Shown here: positions 59,430-64,000 of the stretch, piece by piece | Numbering within the stretch: position 1 is the stretch's first letter | Layout: each line of letters begins with the position of its first letter | Assembly (NCBI RefSeq): GCF_026151205.1 | Contig: NC_087072.1 | Coordinates: 20,240,103 to 20,304,102, forward strand | Reading direction: 5' to 3' | From: Bolinopsis microptera | Taxonomy: Eukaryota; Ctenophora; Tentaculata; Lobata; Bolinopsidae | Length of the DNA stretch: 64,000 nt | Program-made: the position numbers and the translations under genes | Notes under the pieces: generated by a model | Database searches by the model: none | What the model saw: the letters and a program-made list of their open reading frames with translations, nothing else | Told to the model about the DNA's origin: nothing

Positions 59430-60905
59430 ATGGCGGTGGCAAAGAAACGCAAAATTTTTCCTAGTATGCATTTCCTGAATGGACTTGAGCAGGATGATGT
59501 AATATCAAGCCTAAAAGAACATTATGGGCAATCACAAAAGGCTTCTAAAACTGAATGTTACAATTTGAATGTGGATCCGTTTAAAGTGTGCACCTTTCAT
59601 GACATCCTGAAGAATGACTCTGCCATGGGATTACTAGAAGAGATTCAAAACATGGACTTTACATTTAAAGAAAATGATCTACTGTCCCTCCACCAGACAA
59701 TTGATCTTAATGATGTTAAAACGCCCTGCATTTCAGCAGTCAGAGATTTCATCTACACTGAAGTTAAAACTGTCATTGAAAAAGTAACATCTTCATCTTT
59801 CAACAACACAGTGGATATGCATGGAATAAAGTTCATGCAACACGATAATTTACTTTGCCATTCAGATTGCTTGAATACAAGACATACAGCTTTTATTCTG
59901 TACTTAGTTCCTAAAACATGGAGTCCTGAATCTGGTGGTACTCTGGATTTGTTCAACTCAGACAAAGATGGAAATCCAACAGACGTAGGGAAATCTTTGT
60001 GTCCTAAATTTAATACATTTAGTTGGTTTGAAGTTTCAGCAAAATCATGGCATCAAGTTTCTGAGATACTTGAGGACGATATTAGGTGGTCTATTAGTGG
60101 TTGGTTCCACTCAGAAGATTCCCCAATTGTTAATCCAATTGTCGATGAATTTGTTATGCTGCCAATACTGCCCATGGATAGTGACCTTGATGTACTAAAA
60201 TCTTGGATATCCCTCAAGTATCTCAACTTGGAAATCAGCTCAGAGGTTCAGGAAAAATTCCAAGAGGATTCCGAAGTATCTCTTGGAGAGTTTCTCAATC
60301 CTGAGAAATATTCTGCTCTATGTGCGGCTCTACAATCTATGGATTGGGCGACAGTTGGTCCCAGAGACAAGAAAAAGTACCAAGTGTGTAACAAACAAAG
60401 TGCCACAGTGTTAGAGTTTATGGAATTATTGAAGACTGATGCATTTGCTCTACTTTTATCCCATTTTACTGGGCTACCTCTTTCTACCAATTACGACGAT
60501 CCAGACTGCGATGATTTTTCCAATAAACCCTTTGGAATGATATCATCATCAGTATCACGATGGGATCATGGGTTTTACTCTCTTCTCTGTGACCAAGAAG
60601 TTGACAACCTTCCTGATCTCCTTCATATATTTTACCATACGGAGGTACATCCAGAGTACGATGTGGACGCTGGAGGATATGTATCTTTCATATCTCACTC
60701 CGATAAGGAACCTCTGCTGGTGATACCGCCTCAAGATAATACTATTTCTCTGGTGTTTACTCGCACTGATGAGTTTGGGTTTACTAAGTATATCAACGCA
60801 AAGTTGCCCAAACCCTTCTACTGCTTTAATGCACGTTATGTTTCCAGAACACCTAATGAAGAACGTGGTAATTCAGACTTATCTAATGAAGTTAGTCATC
60901 TATGA
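59430..60905 (+). CDS. OGFOD1: OGFOD1-type prolyl 3-hydroxylase, single exon, 491 aa
   Basis: 2-oxoglutarate/Fe(II) dioxygenase; the family hydroxylates a proline of ribosomal protein uS12 (RPS23) and affects translation and stress granules. The catalytic domain is in the N-terminal half. The iron ligands are visible: His144 and Asp146 in LLCHSDCLN, His208 in SWHQVSEIL, and the 2-oxoglutarate-binding Arg219 in RWSISGWFH. Other family text: TAFILYLVPKTW, SGGTLDLF, FNTFSWFEVS. The C-terminal half keeps the second, degenerate double-stranded beta-helix domain (FTGLPLS, DHGFYSLLCD, LVFTRTDEFGFTKYINAKL). Length is slightly below human (542 aa). No intron is seen in the whole coding region, unlike its intron-rich neighbour FNTA, which starts about 390 bp downstream on the same strand. 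Confidence 0.93.
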   Translation: MAVAKKRKIFPSMHFLNGLEQDDVISSLKEHYGQSQKASKTECYNLNVDPFKVCTFHDILKNDSAMGLLEEIQNMDFTFKENDLLSLHQTIDLNDVKTPCISAVRDFIYTEVKTVIEKVTSSSFNNTVDMHGIKFMQHDNLLCHSDCLNTRHTAFILYLVPKTWSPESGGTLDLFNSDKDGNPTDVGKSLCPKFNTFSWFEVSAKSWHQVSEILEDDIRWSISGWFHSEDSPIVNPIVDEFVMLPILPMDSDLDVLKSWISLKYLNLEISSEVQEKFQEDSEVSLGEFLNPEKYSALCAALQSMDWATVGPRDKKKYQVCNKQSATVLEFMELLKTDAFALLLSHFTGLPLSTNYDDPDCDDFSNKPFGMISSSVSRWDHGFYSLLCDQEVDNLPDLLHIFYHTEVHPEYDVDAGGYVSFISHSDKEPLLVIPPQDNTISLVFTRTDEFGFTKYINAKLPKPFYCFNARYVSRTPNEERGNSDLSNEVSHL

Positions 60906-61294
60906 GTCATGAAGTATTTAGAATTGCGACCTAATTTTCATTGGAAAGGGGCTTCAATCTTATAGGTTTACAGAAGTTGATTTTTGATGATAGAATTGAC
61001 ATATTTTTACTGTATTTATCACTCATGACCAACATTTATTTTATCCTGTTTTAAATTTTGTTCATCAGTTCTATGGTAGGGTGAATATAGAGTTAATAAT
61101 ATAACTTATTTAAATTTTATTTATAATATGTGATATTCTGTGTATCCTTGAAAAATTAACGAATTAAATTATACAACATGTTCTTGAAAATAGTCACGTC
61201 AAGTGCAAGTGGGACTTAATTCGTTATCTTATCAACTCTTATCTATAATATATATTTCTCTTTTTATTAATCTCCTCACTCCTAGCACAGTGGA

Positions 61295-63566
61295 ATGACT
61301 TTCTACGCTGATAAACCAGATTGGAAGGATATAACTCCCATTCCGCTGCCGTACAGTGAGAATGAGCCGGTTGTTCAGATCATGTACTCTGATAGGTAGG
61401 CTCGTATTTTATCAAAGAAAAAAAAACTTTTTTCTTGGTGGCGTTTTAAACTGATCACATTATCAGATGACAACTGCATATCAATATGCCAGAATAAAAC
61501 TTCTTTTTCCACTTATCGACGAACCAATTATAATACCTAGAAATCGAAATAATCATCAGGTTCAAAGATGTGTACAGCTACATGGCGGCTATAATGCAGA
61601 ATAAAGAGTACAGCGAGCGTGCACTGGCCCTCACCACAGACGCTATAGAGTGTAATGCTGCTAACTACACAGTCTGGCACTATAGGCGGGAAATCCTCAG
61701 ACATCTTAAAGTGTGAGTCTTAGTTTTTTGTGGAGCTTTACTTAGAAGTTTTAAACCCATTTTGCAAATAATTTTCTGTTTTTTTCGTCCGGTTTTCTAT
61801 AAATATTCACGATCATTTTATCTACATCAGGGATCTCCAAGACGAAATGACGTTCACAGAATCCGTAATCGACGATCAACCGAAAAACTACCAGGTCAGT
61901 CCAGGATAAGAGCTATCAAGTTGGTCGGAGCCTGTTCATACATTAATATTTCATAAACTACCAAGGTCAGAAAGGAGATTAATTTCAAGTCGCCATGATA
62001 ACCGTTCATCTAGCATCCTGTTCTGTACAAGTATCCTTAGTAACGCTAGTAACCTAAGTAACACTACACTATCCAGGTGTGGCATCACAGAAGATGTATT
62101 ATAGAGATGAAAGGAGATCCATCTGGAGAGCTAGAACTCACTGAATACACCCTGTCAAGTGACGCTAAGAATTACCACGCATGGGATCACCGACAATGGG
62201 TGAGCAAGCTGATGTTTCTTGTGTTACTCCTACTTTGTTTTCTTTTCTATGCATTATTTCAGTTTTAGAAGATCATGTCTATGATAAGTTACGTAAATTA
62301 TACTTTATTTTTGTTGCTATTTCGTATTTAAACCCTATGACTAAATAAATTCACAGGTGCTATCTCAATATAAAATCTGGGATAAAGAACTCGAGTATAT
62401 TGACGAATTGTTAACAAAAGATTTGAGGAACAACTCAGCTTGGAATCACCGATACTTTGTCATTGAAAATTCAGTGAGTGCCCTTATTGCAACATTTGTA
62501 CCTACCAAAAAGTGTTAACTCCCATTATTTGATTATCACAGCTTTGTTTGAAAATAAAACTTTCAGTGCCATCCTCATGATCATTCAAGAAAATTGCAGT
62601 CAAAACAGTGGAATTTGGGCCCACTGGTAAAAATTGCAGGTTTAATTATCCAATCTCATTTGACTGATCACGTCAAATAGGTCTTTTTTTATTCTACTTA
62701 CGACCAATGATTATACCAGCAAGGGTGGAGTAAAGAAACTGTCAATAAGGAGCTGGAGTACGCTGGCACTTACATCAAGAAAGCTCCCAACAACGAGTCC
62801 TCCTGGAACTACGCTCGAGGAATCATCAAGAAGAACAAGATGAAATACTCAGACTTCCCCTCTTTCAAGGTATGCTTCCTTGTGTTTTCGTTCCAGCTTC
62901 TGCATTTCATCCATTAATGTTCTATTATAAATCACACAGAATGCACTATAATAATGCTCTACATATACAATACCACTAAATGCAGTTAATTTTAAGTATA
63001 ATAGTGTATGTATATTGTATACACTATTAGTTCTCAATTTACGGTTATAATCCGAACAAGCTTACACTTAAATCACAAATTTACAATACGCTCGAAGTTT
63101 ACTTCTTCCACTGTATTTTCTAAAATGGCCCCCATTATGCCATTTACTAGAACTCACTAACACCCCTTCTCTCAAGAGTTGTGTGTAATGTGTGTACAGT
63201 GAGTTATCTGTGTATTTTAACAGACCCCTTCTCTCAGGAGTTATGCGGAGGTATGAACGAGTCCCACATTCCATCTCCCTTCCTTCTTAGTACACTAGCT
63301 GACATACATGTAGAAGAGGGCAACAACACCGCTGCTAGCAACGTAAGAATATTGAGCAAACGCAGCATTTATGATTTAGATTGGGGGACAATGTGACGAC
63401 AAAATACCATCCTAATGAACTGATTGATTTGTTATTTTCTGAGATTTCTATTGAATTTTACTGAACCATTTCTTTTCCACAGGTATTCGAAAAGTTAAAA
63501 GATCTGGACAGTATCAGAGTGAAGTACTGGACTTTCAAGCAAAACCAACTCCCAGTTGGTTCTTAA
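61295..63566 (+). CDS. FNTA: Farnesyltransferase/GGTase-I alpha subunit, eight exons, 298 aa
   Basis: Exons 61295-61395, 61560-61712, 61831-61894, 62077-62199, 62357-62473, 62720-62869, 63238-63342, 63483-63566; every join is in phase. The alpha subunit pairs with a beta subunit to prenylate CaaX proteins such as Ras and Rho. Tandem prenyltransferase-alpha repeats are visible: [48 protein letters not shown]. The functionally important Lys and Tyr of PKNYQ are kept (Lys103, Tyr105; Lys164 and Tyr166 in mammals). The N-terminus lacks the proline-rich extension of mammals and the protein ends soon after the last helix, so it is shorter than the human 379 aa. The acceptor-like cctagcacag ends 4 bases before the ATG, which suggests a 5' UTR intron or trans-splicing. 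Confidence 0.95.
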
Positions 63567-64000
63567 GAGTCAAGGAACTCGGAGAGAATCCGTATTGCTA
63601 GGTGTTGTCCCCGTTTGAGTTGTTGAGCTAACAGACGGGCTGTTATCATATTGTATTAGCTGATACGTGTTGTAAAGGGTGACATGTGCAAAGATGAGAG
63701 CGTCTCTAAATATTATATTTCCTTCTTTTATTTTGTAAATTTTGTAATTTGATAATAATTGATCTCTTGACCAACTTTGTTTGATATCGTGCTTTTCTTT
63801 TAGGATATAATAAGTACATCGCAACATGAATTTCAGTTTTAAATTAAAATTCGTAATTTCTAAATCACTAGTCAGCAGACATCTGTAAAATAACTACCCT
63901 GCTTAGCTCTAGAAAACATGACGTAACCAAGACAATATGAAGACAAACAACAAGACACAACGAGGGGGAAACCCCCATCACAACCCCTCAAAAAGAAGAC
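63567..64000. other. 3' flank of FNTA, no gene recognised
   Basis: AT-rich sequence past the FNTA stop. It should include the 3' UTR. No clear aataaa was found close to the stop, and minus-strand frames here have no support. Confidence 0.5.

Overview
The window is AT-rich nuclear DNA of an animal. Coding exons are split by GT..AG introns, protein families are metazoan (an ARHGAP19-type RhoGAP, a Rab5/22-like GTPase, a gamma-glutamyltransferase, an OGFOD1-type hydroxylase, farnesyltransferase alpha), and much of the rest is non-LTR retrotransposons, SINE-like sequences and inverted-repeat DNA transposons. Very short 5' leaders with a 3' splice site 4-5 nt before the ATG in three genes would fit an invertebrate that uses spliced-leader trans-splicing, but the species cannot be named from sequence alone.

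Layout: 1-12.4 kb is repeats: a GGA-rich purine tract, a GTCCG minisatellite, a hAT-like MITE end, a 1.6-kb TIR element full of one short motif, broken LINE copies nested in each other, and a roughly 1-kb-arm giant palindrome whose left arm took an intact 3.2-kb LINE with a 12-bp target-site duplication. 13.6-17.2 kb is a six-exon Rab gene (+). 18.7-20.0 kb is a four-exon small secreted-protein gene (-), found only by joining exons. 23.1-43.7 kb is an ARHGAP19-like gene (-) of twelve coding exons, including an 11-nt microexon. Its introns hold a 3.5-kb palindromic hAT-like satellite element with an 8-bp duplication, a LINE fragment, a gamma-glutamyltransferase gene on the opposite strand (37.4-39.4 kb), and a 1.9-kb TIR element dense in TTAACCAC motifs. 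44.8-58.1 kb is a nest of LINEs, a MITE, a 4.1-kb TIR element with a 34-copy 52-bp minisatellite, a foldback MITE, and two SINE-like insertions. 59.4-63.6 kb has OGFOD1 and FNTA in tandem on + with about 390 bp between them.

Host genes: the Rab acts in endosomal traffic, ARHGAP19 turns off Rho GTPases, GGT breaks down extracellular glutathione, OGFOD1 hydroxylates a ribosomal protein, and FNTA prenylates small GTPases. There is no sign that they form one pathway. The main interest lies in the unusual non-autonomous elements, the hidden small secreted gene, the microexon and the possible trans-splicing. All exon joins are by eye from splice signals and phase, with no transcript evidence.
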